Shown here in pieces: positions 1-6,651 of a stretch of 36,266 bases of DNA. The position numbers were made by a program, and so were the translations under genes. Source of the stretch: Muribaculaceae bacterium (GTDB taxonomy: Bacteria > Bacteroidota > Bacteroidia > Bacteroidales > Muribaculaceae); NCBI GenBank assembly GCA_017621225.1, contig JAGATN010000041.1, forward strand, positions 1 through 36,266, written 5' to 3'. Under the pieces are notes generated by a model. The model was not told the origin of the DNA. It saw only the letters and a program-made list of their open reading frames with translations, and did not search any database. Position 1 is the first letter of the stretch; the number at the start of each line of letters is the position of its first letter.

Positions 1-1842
1 TACGAGAAGAACAACAACGCCACGGTCCTGACCTTTAACGTCAGGATGACGCTTATCGACAATCGCACCGTCGATGCCACATATACCATTCACCTCGGCT
101 ATTGCGAAGGCAACGGCAACGACAAATTCGCCGACTACAATTGCCGCCGCAACTACAAATATACCTACAACGTAAAAATAAATAATGTCAACAAAATAGA
201 AGTTGAAGCTCAACGAAGCACTGAATCATACGAGCATGGCGCTGAAGGAGTTATAACCGACGTTTCTGCAGCTTTTTTCAACGCCGACAGCCATTTCGAA
301 CAATACATAGTTCTGTTTACGCCCGAGGAATTAAGTACACTTAAATGGACTATGCGCATCTACACGAATCAGCGCGATTTCATCACCATTACCGATGAAA
401 ATTACACCGATTATCCTGAGAAGTATTACAACTGGGTTGAGTTCATTCCCAACAATAGAAATAACAGTACTTATTGCGCCACATACAACCCCAACAACGT
501 AATAAAACTGACTGATTTAAAAAACTACACCAAGAATAACCGTGGTAATTACTTTACTATGTTCGTAAACGAATACATTTACGAGAACCAAGCAGCGAGC
601 GGACATTATGGAGACCTAACGCCTTCATGGAAAGAGTATGTCAACATACCCGACCGCACCATGTGGCTCAAGGTTGAAGAAAACAGAAGCACCGACGGCG
701 AATCGATATTGATAAAATCAAAATATGCCGTGCAGCAGAAGTCATTGCAAACATATTACGGCATCGCCGCATCCAATCCCGCTCAATCGTTGGCACTTGA
801 ACACATCAACGAATCGGAAAAGGTAAAATTTAGCGTGCCATATGCAGCTTCCAGCCATGGCGGCAGATTTCAGACAGCCAATAGAATCCAGTTGATAGAC
901 AACAATGGTAACATAACAGGGAACACTCTACAATGGAGTACATACATGAATCTCAACGCATTGGAGACCGGTTATGGGGTACCCCAAATGAATTCAAATA
1001 GAGATCATTACGAGGCATGCTTGAATAGGAACCGCGATCTTAATGGCAATAGTCGCATCGATGCCAACGAAATGCGTTGGTTCGTACCAAGCATGAACCA
1101 GTATATCCGATTTGTAATGGGCGCGCAATCGCTCACATCGCCAATATACGATTTCAGCGACAAAACGATTGGAAGCAACGCGACTGAGACTCACTTTTTT
1201 TCCGCTGAAGGTGGTACGCTTTGGGCTGAAGAATATATGTCAACAGCTAACGGGAATGATAACGCTACATATGTCAGATGTGCCCGATATCTCGGAGTTG
1301 ATCAAACGACCATTCCGTCTGTGCTTCCGGCACAACCGGCTTTTGAGAAGATAAATGGTAAAAACAAAATAATTTTTCATTACGGAAACGAGTCGCTGCG
1401 CAGCAAGGTTAACGGCACCTTGACTTGGCACTACGTAAACTCCGAATACAATCGTCCTTACAAAGCTTTTGAATATAAAGGACAGAGTGATGACATTGAC
1501 CTGACAAAAGACAATCCGTTCGATAAGTCGGGAACACAAATGACTACCAAACTTTGGTTTGACAACATAAATAATACAAATCCATGTGACAAATTCAACA
1601 CAAATGGCGAAACAGGATGGCGAACTCCCAATCAGGTTGAAATGGCCGCCATCATGAATGAAGATGGCGCAAGCTTGTCTTCAAAACGATATCTTACAAC
1701 AACTCGTGAATATTTCATAAATAAAGGGCAAGGAAGTACGCAACAGCGCTGTATGGGTGTACTTGGCGGATCAAACATAGCAGTGGCTGTCTCTTTACCG
1801 GATAATGTTCTATTACGATGCGTGCGCGACGTAGAGCCATGA
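1..1842 (+). CDS. DUF4906/fimbrillin-type surface protein, 5' end outside window
   Basis: The frame is open from base 1, so the visible 613 residues are the C-terminal part of a longer protein. The first in-window Met (base 46) is internal, because sensible sequence precedes it. Early in the visible part is the segment DYNCRRNYKYTYNVKINNV, which I recognise as typical of Bacteroidales DUF4906 proteins linked to fimbriae (Mfa/Fim-type accessory or tip subunits). The last 100 residues contain GWRTPNQVEMAAIM and end in LLRCVRDVEP, a C-terminal pattern common in this group. The expected location is the cell surface, attached through an N-terminal lipoprotein signal that lies upstream and is not visible. 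Its stop overlaps the start of the next gene (ATGA), suggesting translational coupling. The family call is from recall of sequence patterns; an adhesin or fimbrial role is inferred. Confidence 0.75.
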   Translation, partial: YEKNNNATVLTFNVRMTLIDNRTVDATYTIHLGYCEGNGNDKFADYNCRRNYKYTYNVKINNVNKIEVEAQRSTESYEHGAEGVITDVSAAFFNADSHFEQYIVLFTPEELSTLKWTMRIYTNQRDFITITDENYTDYPEKYYNWVEFIPNNRNNSTYCATYNPNNVIKLTDLKNYTKNNRGNYFTMFVNEYIYENQAASGHYGDLTPSWKEYVNIPDRTMWLKVEENRSTDGESILIKSKYAVQQKSLQTYYGIAASNPAQSLALEHINESEKVKFSVPYAASSHGGRFQTANRIQLIDNNGNITGNTLQWSTYMNLNALETGYGVPQMNSNRDHYEACLNRNRDLNGNSRIDANEMRWFVPSMNQYIRFVMGAQSLTSPIYDFSDKTIGSNATETHFFSAEGGTLWAEEYMSTANGNDNATYVRCARYLGVDQTTIPSVLPAQPAFEKINGKNKIIFHYGNESLRSKVNGTLTWHYVNSEYNRPYKAFEYKGQSDDIDLTKDNPFDKSGTQMTTKLWFDNINNTNPCDKFNTNGETGWRTPNQVEMAAIMNEDGASLSSKRYLTTTREYFINKGQGSTQQRCMGVLGGSNIAVAVSLPDNVLLRCVRDVEP

Positions 1843-2780
1843 AAACCATACGCCTTGCTGCCATAGTATGCTTAATAGCCTTGCTCGGTGGAGCTTGCCG
1901 CAACGTAAACGGCGGTGGTGGCGACACTGCCACCGTCGCGGAGCAGACTGAGCCTCAATCGCTTCCGATGCCCGAAATTCCGACCGAGCTCACCGACAGC
2001 TACGAGCGTATGAAATACGCCCTGTCGCACTATTGGGATAAGATGAATTGGCGCGACACCATGTTGCTGAACAACGACGCATACATGGAGCAATCCATGG
2101 CTAACTATCTTTTCATATTGTCGCATGCCGACAGCCTGATGGCTTCGAAAGCGGTAAACCGCATGTTGGCATCGGCATCGGTCAACCCTAAGGCGCTTGC
2201 AAAGCTCACCGAAATGGCATCGCGATATCTTTATGAGCCCGAATCGCCAATGTATAATGCCGAAAGCTATGCCATACTGCTCGATCAGCTTATGCTCGAC
2301 CCAACCAATTCGGGAATTTCGCGCGAAAAGATGATTCATGACCATACGGGAATAATGAAAAACCGCGTGGGCAACAATGCATCCGACTTCCGATTCGTCG
2401 ATGCAAAGGGGCGCACCGGCACTCTGACCGAAGCAACGAAAGGAGCACGACAAACCATTCTGATATTTTACGATCCCGACTGCAACGTATGTGAAGCCGT
2501 AGAGAAGCGGTTGGCCGAGAGTCAGCGACTCAACGACATGTTGGCCGCCGGAACTCTGCGCATAGTGGCCATCGACCCGTTTGACGGCGACCGCACGAAG
2601 TGGACCGAACATGCCGCCACGCTACCCTCCGACTGGATAGTGGGCTATTCGCCCGACGGAGCGATTGACGAGAACGAAACGTATGTAATCCGCGCCACCC
2701 CGGCAGTATATCTGCTCGACGGCGACATGACAGTAATAGAAAAGGACGCCGACGACGCCACAATCGCCACCTGGCTCTGA
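1839..2780 (+). CDS. Lipoprotein with DUF5106-like region and thioredoxin-like domain
   Basis: I chose the ATG at 1839, giving 313 residues, because it overlaps the upstream stop as ATGA and starts directly with a lipoprotein signal (KTIR, a hydrophobic core, then LLGGAC with the lipidated Cys near residue 20). An earlier ATG at 1818 would add an Arg-rich tail in front. The middle part (about residues 45-170) is helical and resembles the DUF5106 region found before thioredoxin domains in Bacteroidales. The C-terminal part has a thioredoxin-like core, ILIFYDPDCNVCEAV, with a CxxC pair near residues 215 and 218 and a cis-Pro motif ATPAVYLLD near the end. The likely role is a periplasm-facing thiol-disulfide protein anchored in a membrane; its partner is unknown. 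A short sequence resembling its C-terminus recurs at 3993-4040. Confidence 0.72.
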   Translation: MKTIRLAAIVCLIALLGGACRNVNGGGGDTATVAEQTEPQSLPMPEIPTELTDSYERMKYALSHYWDKMNWRDTMLLNNDAYMEQSMANYLFILSHADSLMASKAVNRMLASASVNPKALAKLTEMASRYLYEPESPMYNAESYAILLDQLMLDPTNSGISREKMIHDHTGIMKNRVGNNASDFRFVDAKGRTGTLTEATKGARQTILIFYDPDCNVCEAVEKRLAESQRLNDMLAAGTLRIVAIDPFDGDRTKWTEHAATLPSDWIVGYSPDGAIDENETYVIRATPAVYLLDGDMTVIEKDADDATIATWL

Positions 2781-2796
2781 AATATATAATAGCAAT

Positions 2797-3942
2797 ATGT
2801 CATCGGCAATCGAAAAATACAGCGAGGCGTTGCGCCTTTACGAAACCACCCGACTCACGCTTGGCGAGATAAGCCGACGGTGCGGAGTGACACGAAACGG
2901 GCTGTCGGTTTACATTCAGCGCAACCACCGCGAGTTGATGTACAAGCGCAACGGCATGGCACCCGATACTGACTCTGACGTGAAAGTAAGACAATGCCGA
3001 GGTCAGAACAGCCGCACGCATCAGAAATACAAAGAAGCCATAACCGCTTGCGACAGCATTGAATACATCGACATGAACATATCGCAGATAGCCCGTATGT
3101 TCAACCTCGACGGTACGGCACTCGCCAATCAGTTGCGCATGCACTACCCCGACGTGATGCCACTCCGTGAAGCCGAGAGACGAAAACGAGGACTGGCCGA
3201 CAATGTGGCGCGAGGCCCACGAAAAAAGTCGCACGAAACGTATGCGGCCGCATTGGAGATGTTGCGCACCACCGACAAAACCATCGAGGAGGCGGCTTCG
3301 GATTGCGATGTGTCGTTTACGGGATTGCGGCAATACATGCAGTTTTACCACAAGGATGTAGCGGCAACGCGCACCACCCGACGCGAAAACGGGAAAAATA
3401 ATCCGCAAGAAGGCAAACTTTCGGGCAACGGACGCATGAGGGTGCCCGATGTCAGAATAACCGAAAAATATGCGGAAGAAGTCAGGATTTATCGCGAGAC
3501 ATCGCTGACCATAGTTGCCATTTCGAAAATTATAGGGGTGGGAGTCGAAGCTTTTAAAAATCATCTGCGCATGTGGCATCGCGACCTGATGTTTGAGCGA
3601 CGAAACGCCGACGCGCCGACACCGCAATCGGATCATAACGACAGAGTGGCATCAATGAATGGCACAAAACGTTACAGCAAGGCTTCGGCCGAAAAATACG
3701 CTCCGGCCATCGATGCATTGCTCCATTCGGGGCGCACTACTGAAGATGTGGCACGTGAATATGGACTTTCAGCCGGTTCGTTTCGTGCATACATAAAGGA
3801 ACACGCTCCGCTATTATGGTCGGAAACGGGTATGACTACGCTCCCCGACGGTAGCAAGAAGCTAAAGCGCAGTGCCGAGAAATATGCCGAGGCCATTGAA
3901 TTGTATCGCACCACCGACGAGTCGTTGCGCTCCATAGCCTGA
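2797..3942 (+). CDS. Protein of tandem HTH-like modules; sixth module cut by TGA
   Basis: I do not recognise a named family. The 381-residue product consists of repeated modules of about 45 residues joined by basic, polar linkers. Each starts with a helix of the type EKYxxAxxLYxxT and continues with a DNA-binding-like helix-turn-helix such as EISRRCGVTRNGLSVYI, ending in a positively charged H-R-E/D-L segment. Modules lie at about residues 6-52, 76-123, 147-190, 223-267, 298-342 and 360 onward. Module six is interrupted by TGA at 3940-3942. The same frame continues RLNLCYSSVSSYIRRNCR to TAA at 3997-3999, which aligns with the missing half. The ancestral product was therefore probably 400 residues, and CGA to TGA is a one-step explanation. 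No signal peptide is seen, so it is presumably cytoplasmic. DNA binding is inferred. It starts 16 bases after the lipoprotein gene, so it may be co-transcribed with it. Confidence 0.7.
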   Translation: MSSAIEKYSEALRLYETTRLTLGEISRRCGVTRNGLSVYIQRNHRELMYKRNGMAPDTDSDVKVRQCRGQNSRTHQKYKEAITACDSIEYIDMNISQIARMFNLDGTALANQLRMHYPDVMPLREAERRKRGLADNVARGPRKKSHETYAAALEMLRTTDKTIEEAASDCDVSFTGLRQYMQFYHKDVAATRTTRRENGKNNPQEGKLSGNGRMRVPDVRITEKYAEEVRIYRETSLTIVAISKIIGVGVEAFKNHLRMWHRDLMFERRNADAPTPQSDHNDRVASMNGTKRYSKASAEKYAPAIDALLHSGRTTEDVAREYGLSAGSFRAYIKEHAPLLWSETGMTTLPDGSKKLKRSAEKYAEAIELYRTTDESLRSIA

Positions 3943-3992
3943 CGGCTGAATTTGTGTTACAGCAGCGTGAGCAGTTACATACGCCGCAACTG

Positions 3993-4040
3993 CCGGTAAC
4001 ATATCTGCTCGACGCCGATGCCGCAATAGCCACCCGCCTA
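3993..4040 (+). pseudogene. Relic of a thioredoxin-lipoprotein C-terminus
   Basis: In one frame these 48 bases read PVTYLLDADAAIATRL. The lipoprotein at 1839-2780 ends with PAVYLLDGD, an 11-residue stretch, then ATIATWL. The two match at both ends with the middle segment missing, and the DNA is also alike (TATCTGCTCGACG and AATCGCCACC-type stretches). No start or upstream domain is present, so this looks like the remnant of a second copy of that gene's 3' end, joined directly to the end of the HTH-module gene. The match is short, and chance similarity cannot be fully excluded. Confidence 0.5.
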
Positions 4041-4082
4041 CAACCGAAACAGACTTATTCGGACATAATCTTTTCCATATTC

Positions 4083-4136
4083 AACATATCATATAATATA
4101 CAAATATGGCACTTTTTGTTTATTTTATGATATGTT
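4083..4136. repeat. AT-rich inverted repeat in intergenic gap
   Basis: Two perfect 11-base arms, AACATATCATA at 4083-4093 and TATGATATGTT at 4126-4136, are separated by 32 bases. A partly overlapping direct repeat, ATATGGCA plus C/G plus TTT, occurs at about 4104 and 4145. The rest of the 4000-4250 gap is AT-rich, and I see no gene in it besides the relic at its start. It could be an operator, a hairpin in the 3' region of either neighbouring gene, or the end of a lost element. Confidence 0.45.
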
Positions 4137-4250
4137 ATAAACATATATGGCAGTTTCATAAAACCGAATCAAGCAATTGCGATTTTGCTTCGTGGACTCG
4201 TAGATATTTACCTAAAACGAGGTTAAGTCTATTGTCAATCAACACAGAAC

Positions 4251-5825
4251 TCACCGACTATAATATCCACCGGTCTTTTTAGAACCGCGATATTCTATAA
4301 TACTTAAATCTACCAAGTGTTTCAATGACCTTTTAATAGTTATGATGCTCTTGCCCAATTCATCAGCTAAAGCAACTGCACTTATTCCCGGCGAAGAAAC
4401 GATGCGATCATATATCATTTTTTCATTTTTATTTATCGTATCATTTATCGTATCATTTATCGTATCATTTATCGTATCATTTATCGTGCCATTTATCGGG
4501 TCATTTATCGGATCAGTCACAGAATCATCTATCGTACTGCTTTTTAAATCATTTATCGGGTCACTTATCGTGCCATTTATCGGGTCATTTATCGTATCAT
4601 TTATCGTATCATTTATCGTATCATTCTTGCGACCCGATAAATCCGGACGCATAAAAGTAACCCTTACCACACCTTTTTCATCGGTTACCATCGGCTGTTT
4701 AAGCCCTGCACGTTTGCAGTCCTCAAATATCATTAACAGACCTCTGCCCCAGTGTTCAATTACGCCACTGTAATACATCACGCGGGCTATGGTTTCGTTT
4801 GGAGGTTCTGATGTATGAGAAACGAGTATATGAGAATCATATGTAAGTTGAGCCGCAGGTATTTCTTCAGGGAGCATTCCTGCATTTTCAATCTCTATGC
4901 GATCGTCATATATGGCAACGCCCACCGATGCAGTCTTTCTCCAGTCCATATGCGCCAATGCATTTGCACAACACTCGCGTAGGGCTGTTATGGGAACTTC
5001 CAACTCATCCTTACGATACATACCCTCCATTCGACTTGTTACCGAAAGATGCTTCAGGAAAAAAGGCGTCACCTCATTGAGCAAGTCAAAGATGTTGCCC
5101 TCAATCTGCTGGTTGTCGATAAATTCACGTTTATCCTTACCACGGAAACGAGCAAGACGTATAATGCAATTATGGTAATAAAAGAAGTCCTTACCGAAAA
5201 GCACGGCAGCAGCATTGCTATACACGCCATTCTTAAGCACTTTGAATTTTTCAAGAATGGCAATCGGATCGCGAGTGTATGCACCATCTTTCAACCGGCC
5301 CAATTCAAGAGCCTGACGCATTGCCCAATGTATGCGACTTTCGTCAAGATCCTCAAATTTCAAATTTTCATTTGGCAAAGTATCCCAATTGTATTTGAGG
5401 CCGCCACGGTGCATAATCATACGCGAATGCCTATCGTGCGGCATTACTGATGTCACGCTGTCGTGTCGTTGATAAGGTCTGCCGTCATAGGAATACGGTC
5501 TGTCGGGATTATTCCCCTCCACTTCAAATGCAATCAGCTGTTTATCGGAATCAATCAATTTTACATATTTCGGTTGAATTTCCACCGATGGCTCGAAGCG
5601 GCGCAAAGCCTCGCCAATCATACGAGTGGTCTTGTCACCGACTTCCTGTCCGATAATCTTGCCTGAATTTTTGACACCAAAGATTACAATACCACCGGTT
5701 CCATTGAGCATACCGCACAATGTTTCCATTCCTCGGTCAAGTTGGCCTGTCGTTTCCTTGAACTCCACGTCAACACCTTCATGGTTTTCAGCCAAACGCC
5801 GTATGTAGTCTAAATCAATCGACAT
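4251..5825 (-). CDS. AlbA_2 (Schlafen-type) ATP-binding transcriptional regulator
   Basis: This 524-residue protein has the order usual for the family once called divergent AAA-4 regulators. An N-terminal AlbA_2 domain spans about residues 12-130, with VEFKET at 20-25, the Gly-rich NGTGG at 41-45 and a GRPYQRHDSVT segment. A GHKL-like ATP-binding region spans about 275-395 (ECCANALAHMDWR, then IEHWGRGL). A linker made of NDTI-type tetrapeptide repeats lies at 401-465, and a winged helix-turn-helix at about 466-518 (GISAVALADELGKSIITIKRSL). The role is probably regulatory DNA or RNA binding in the cytoplasm; targets are unknown. The ATG at 5825 is 22 bases below a good -7 box (5848-5855). It is transcribed alone, towards the HTH-module gene. 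The repeat linker is the odd feature. Confidence 0.85.
   Translation of the reverse strand: MSIDLDYIRRLAENHEGVDVEFKETTGQLDRGMETLCGMLNGTGGIVIFGVKNSGKIIGQEVGDKTTRMIGEALRRFEPSVEIQPKYVKLIDSDKQLIAFEVEGNNPDRPYSYDGRPYQRHDSVTSVMPHDRHSRMIMHRGGLKYNWDTLPNENLKFEDLDESRIHWAMRQALELGRLKDGAYTRDPIAILEKFKVLKNGVYSNAAAVLFGKDFFYYHNCIIRLARFRGKDKREFIDNQQIEGNIFDLLNEVTPFFLKHLSVTSRMEGMYRKDELEVPITALRECCANALAHMDWRKTASVGVAIYDDRIEIENAGMLPEEIPAAQLTYDSHILVSHTSEPPNETIARVMYYSGVIEHWGRGLLMIFEDCKRAGLKQPMVTDEKGVVRVTFMRPDLSGRKNDTINDTINDTINDPINGTISDPINDLKSSTIDDSVTDPINDPINGTINDTINDTINDTINDTINKNEKMIYDRIVSSPGISAVALADELGKSIITIKRSLKHLVDLSIIEYRGSKKTGGYYSR
4431..4625. repeat. 12-bp tandem repeat coding an NDTI linker
   Basis: On the plus strand the unit is close to ATTTATCGTATC, repeated about 16 times with period 12 and some degenerate copies in the middle. 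On the minus strand it encodes Asn-Asp-Thr/Pro/Gly-Ile units, residues 401-465 of the AlbA_2 protein. Copies at both ends are identical or nearly so, which points to recent slippage or recombination. Because the unit is 12 bases, gain or loss of copies keeps the reading frame. Confidence 0.93.
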
Positions 5826-5847
5826 AAAATAGGTGGTACTATATATG

Positions 5848-5855
5848 CAAAGTTA
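5848..5855 (-). promoter_or_regulatory. -7 box (TAACTTTG) of the AlbA_2 gene
   Basis: The minus strand reads TAACTTTG, matching the Bacteroidetes TAnnTTTG element, 22 bases above the ATG. An A/T-rich run lies upstream, but no clear TTG is present at the -33 position. Confidence 0.5.
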
Positions 5856-5988
5856 AAAAAAAATATTGATTTTAAGGCTATTTCCCCATATAGAGACATT
5901 TAGGAGTGTATTATGTTAGGCTAATACGGCAGGGGGTAATATGGGAATCGCTTGCAGCTCAATGAGCTACAAGCGATGAACTTTTTTG

Positions 5989-6061
5989 TCGGGGTGAGAA
6001 GACTCGAACTTCCGACCTCCACGTCCCGAACGTGGCGCGCTGCCAACTGTGCTACACCCCG
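5989..6061 (-). tRNA. tRNA-Pro (anticodon CGG)
   Basis: The minus strand folds as a 73-nt cloverleaf. The acceptor stem is CGGGGTG/CACCCCG with discriminator A. The anticodon stem is CCACG/CGTGG around the loop TTCGGGA, giving anticodon CGG for codon CCG. A TTCGAGT T-loop sequence is present. CCA is not encoded. The D-stem has one apparent A-C mismatch. A -7 box sits 24 bases upstream. Confidence 0.95.
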
Positions 6062-6084
6062 AACAGTTGCCTGTTTTCGGGGGA

Positions 6085-6092
6085 CAAAGGTA
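6085..6092 (-). promoter_or_regulatory. -7 box (TACCTTTG) of tRNA-Pro
   Basis: The minus strand reads TACCTTTG upstream of the tRNA, matching TAnnTTTG. It lies just downstream of the stop of the small membrane protein gene. No clear TTG is seen upstream. Confidence 0.45.
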
Positions 6093-6116
6093 GCTATTAT
6101 TTTTGAATAAAACACA

Positions 6117-6311
6117 TTATCTGCGCAAATTTCTTTCCAAAAAATCAGGATTGTTCTTAAAAGCGTGTGTTTCAGGCATTCGTTGTGCCAAAATTTTTAG
6201 GCGACGGTTTATCAGCACGCGGTCGATAGCCGCTGCTACTATTATGGCGAGGCATACTGAGCCGATTATTATCAGCCATGCATAAAACGAATGTTCGGTT
6301 TGAGGAAACAT
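6117..6311 (-). CDS. Small single-span membrane protein, unknown function
   Basis: The 64-residue reading frame has one clear membrane segment, WLIIIGSVCLAIIVAAAIDR, near residues 12-31, followed by a basic cytoplasmic-type tail with several Arg and Lys residues. This composition favours a real gene over a chance frame, but I recognise no family. It lies upstream of tRNA-Pro on the same strand, with the tRNA promoter just past its stop. The MITE-like element ends 30 bases above its ATG, which may have separated it from its original promoter. Confidence 0.5.
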   Translation of the reverse strand: MFPQTEHSFYAWLIIIGSVCLAIIVAAAIDRVLINRRLKILAQRMPETHAFKNNPDFLERNLRR

Positions 6312-6344
6312 GATATTCAGAATTTCATTAACATTAAACTTTTA

Positions 6345-6506
6345 GAAACTGCTTAAATTTATTTGTCGAAGGAATTGAGAGGATTTGTCAAGTAGATTTT
6401 TGATATTTATGAAGGAGTTATGGGGTGCCATAGTGACTGAATAAGTATCAACAAGATGCTGACAAAGACCTCTATGACATGACTAAATAAATTTTTAAAC
6501 AGTTTC
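6345..6506. mobile_element. MITE-like element, 162 bp, flanked by TTA
   Basis: The ends are imperfect inverted repeats: GAAACTGCTTAAATTTATTTG on the left and, inverted, GAAACTGTTTAAAAATTTAT on the right. They differ by one substitution and a 2-base indel over the first 20 or so bases. TTA occurs immediately outside both ends (6342-6344 and 6507-6509), as expected for a 3-bp target duplication. The interior has no plausible transposase, so it would move only with help from a related element. A 3-bp TNA target is known for the IS1031 group of the IS5 family; assignment to that group is inference. Confidence 0.65.
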
Positions 6507-6573
6507 TTATATTCCAACGCAACGCAACTGCCTATTGTTCGCCACACACGCCCACAAAAGGCAAGAAAAGTGC

Positions 6574-6624
6574 AAAAAAGCAGCAACCGCAGGCCGTGGT
6601 CGCCTTGACCTTGCCTGCGGTTGC
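6574..6624 (-). terminator. Rho-independent terminator of the POT transporter gene
   Basis: A perfect 12-bp stem (GCAACCGCAGGC at 6583-6594 with GCCTGCGGTTGC at 6613-6624) is followed on the minus strand by TGCTTTTTT. It lies 27 bases beyond the stop of the transporter. The rest of the 6312-6651 gap holds only the MITE-like element. Confidence 0.85.
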
Positions 6625-6651
6625 CGGAAAGTTATGGTTAATTATTTTTTA

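Noticed and set aside
4431-4625. CRISPR array
   Set aside because: The units are only 12 bases, contiguous, without spacers, and encode an in-frame linker.
5921-6115. A 64-residue open frame on the minus strand
   Set aside because: It covers the tRNA-Pro gene; translated tRNA sequence explains it.
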